Assembly (NCBI RefSeq): GCF_027595985.1
Contig: NC_073307.1
Location: 46,470,094-46,534,093, forward strand
DNA length: 64,000 nt
Direction of reading: 5' to 3'
Source of the DNA: Sorex araneus
Lineage: Eukaryota; Chordata; Mammalia; Eulipotyphla; Soricidae
A program made the translations under genes and the position numbers. This document shows positions 62,726-64,000 of this stretch, piece after piece (position 1 is the stretch's first letter; every line of letters starts with the position of its first letter). Under the pieces are notes generated by a model. That model did not search any database. It had not been told where the DNA came from and saw nothing but the letters and a program-made list of their open reading frames with translations.

Positions 62726-64000
62726 CTGCATGGGACAGAAATGGCTGTGAAAGGCGGCAAGGGGGACCCCCGAATGCCCACAGAATGGGTAGGAGTGAGC
62801 TTGGCCACTGAGCTGACCCTCTGCTGACACCCCCGCATCCTGATTTGTCCTCCACACTCAGAGGCCTGGTGGGAAGCCCTTCTCGGCTCTGATGTATCCC
62901 CTTTATGGTGCGAGATATTGCTTTGGTGGCCTTGGACATGGTTCTTCGCAGTATAGAATCAAAACAGGTTTTCTATTCAAGGATTTATTTTTAACGTGTT
63001 TTCAGATGTCAAATTAATAAAACAGCAACACCTATGACCTCAAGTATCATTGTTTAACATAAAACTCTATGTTGATATGAAGTTGGGTGAAAGGAAGTAG
63101 GTACATGACAGTACAGAAGGTACTTGGCTATGGCCAACCCGTAAACTTGATGTACACATGAGTAGTGCTTAGACAACCGTGGGTAGTCTCGCATCTCTAC
63201 TTTTCAGATGGAGAACTGGAAGGCCAGAAAGAACAAAGATCATCTCTAAGGTCATCGGGAGTGTGTGACAATGTTGTAGCCACTCAGCCTCTCTCTTTTT
63301 TTTTTTTTTTTGCCAGCAAGCTAATCATATTACATATAAAAAATGCAAAGGGGAAGTTGGACTCAGCACAGCTCCGGGGTCACAGACCACCTCTGCGAGG
63401 AGACCTCAGAACATCCGTTAGCAGCCATCTGCTGAGAATCAACCTGGATTTTTTTCCTTTTTCTTTAATTAAATCACCGTGAGAAACACAGTTGCAAAGT
63501 TGTTCATGATTGAATTTCCATCAGGAATTAGTTCTGACCAGCAAAGCACTGGAGTTCTGGGCTTCAGCAGCAGCTCACCCAGACAGGCTGCAAGGTGAGC
63601 TCCTGGAACGGGGACCCTTACCACTAGCTGAGCAGAGTGAAGGGAGGATGGCACTGTCTGCTCTTTGAAATGAGGCCAGTTTTAAAGTCCTAAGGCAGAG
63701 TAGTCTAGAGCTGAGAGTGAAGGCTTCAGAACAAACTGTGATGATGCAATTCTCACCACCTACTGGCTTTTTGAGCCCCATCTGTGAAAGAGGAATTTCA
63801 AGAGAAACCCCTGATGCTTTTATAAGAAGGTTAAACTGCACCATGCACCTGATGTGCTTAAAAACACCTTCTGTATATGACAAGCATGCAGTCAATTCTA
63901 TACAACCATTATTAAGGCTCAGTGGAAGAAAATGTGTTGGAGTTTAATAGGACACAGGGATAAAAATGGGACAGAGAATATGATACGCAAATTTCTAATT
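62726..64000 (-). other. SH3TC2: SH3TC2 intron, 5' part beyond the window
   Basis: I find no further coding exon here. It contains a MIR-like stretch near 63195-63300, a T-run at 63296-63312, and a short piece of antisense L1 3' end at about 63467-63530. The minus-strand open frames at 63469-63654 and 63575-63895 show no TPR pattern and no convincing splice pair. Confidence 0.5.

Noticed and set aside
63469-63895. Possible further upstream SH3TC2 exon
   Set aside because: The frames show no TPR pattern and no acceptor/donor pair in a compatible phase. Part of the stretch is antisense L1.

Overview
The window is mammalian genomic DNA, and its repeats point to a shrew (Soricidae, most likely Sorex). 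About forty copies of one tRNA-derived SINE head occur throughout, on both strands and at many ages. They carry intact A- and B-box-like blocks, and many are flanked by target-site duplications (TSDs). Older eutherian repeats (L1, L2, MIR, a Tigger1 DNA transposon, a hAT-type remnant) lie among them. There is no prokaryotic-style gene organisation, and almost all open frames are chance or repeat-derived.

The only protein-coding gene I can support is SH3TC2 on the minus strand. Its last four coding exons lie at 62725-62603, 60866-60716, 59458-59262 and 56598-56407. They join in frame with consensus splice sites and end in a stop codon, giving 220 C-terminal residues of tetratricopeptide-repeat (TPR) sequence. 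The 5' part of the gene lies beyond position 64000. In human, the next gene beyond the SH3TC2 3' end is ADRB2, so positions 1 to about 56000 are probably the SH3TC2-ADRB2 intergenic interval. I see no ADRB2 coding sequence.

Layout: 0.5-0.8 kb holds a LINE fragment with an RTE-like C-terminus, inserted with an internal inversion. 2-24 kb is unique sequence with scattered SINEs, MIR, L2, a GATA repeat, a purine tract and a GC-rich stretch near 17.2-18.2 kb. 24-33 kb is a pile-up of old repeats: antisense L1, a Tigger1 element of about 2.3 kb broken by two younger SINEs, and an L1 insertion with its TSD intact. 33-56 kb is more intergenic sequence with SINEs, L1 and MIR pieces, CA, GGAT and G-run repeats, and a perfect 20-bp inverted repeat inside a MIR. 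56-64 kb is SH3TC2.

The most interesting signal concerns the SINEs. Two families share one tRNA-like head but have different bodies and tails. Type A ends in an A-rich tail. Type B ends in a GACAGT-type repeat, and its last ~70 bp match the coding 3' end of the RTE-like LINE near position 730. This looks like a tail-sharing SINE/LINE pair. I see no new gene system, and most of the window is ordinary repeat-rich intergenic DNA.
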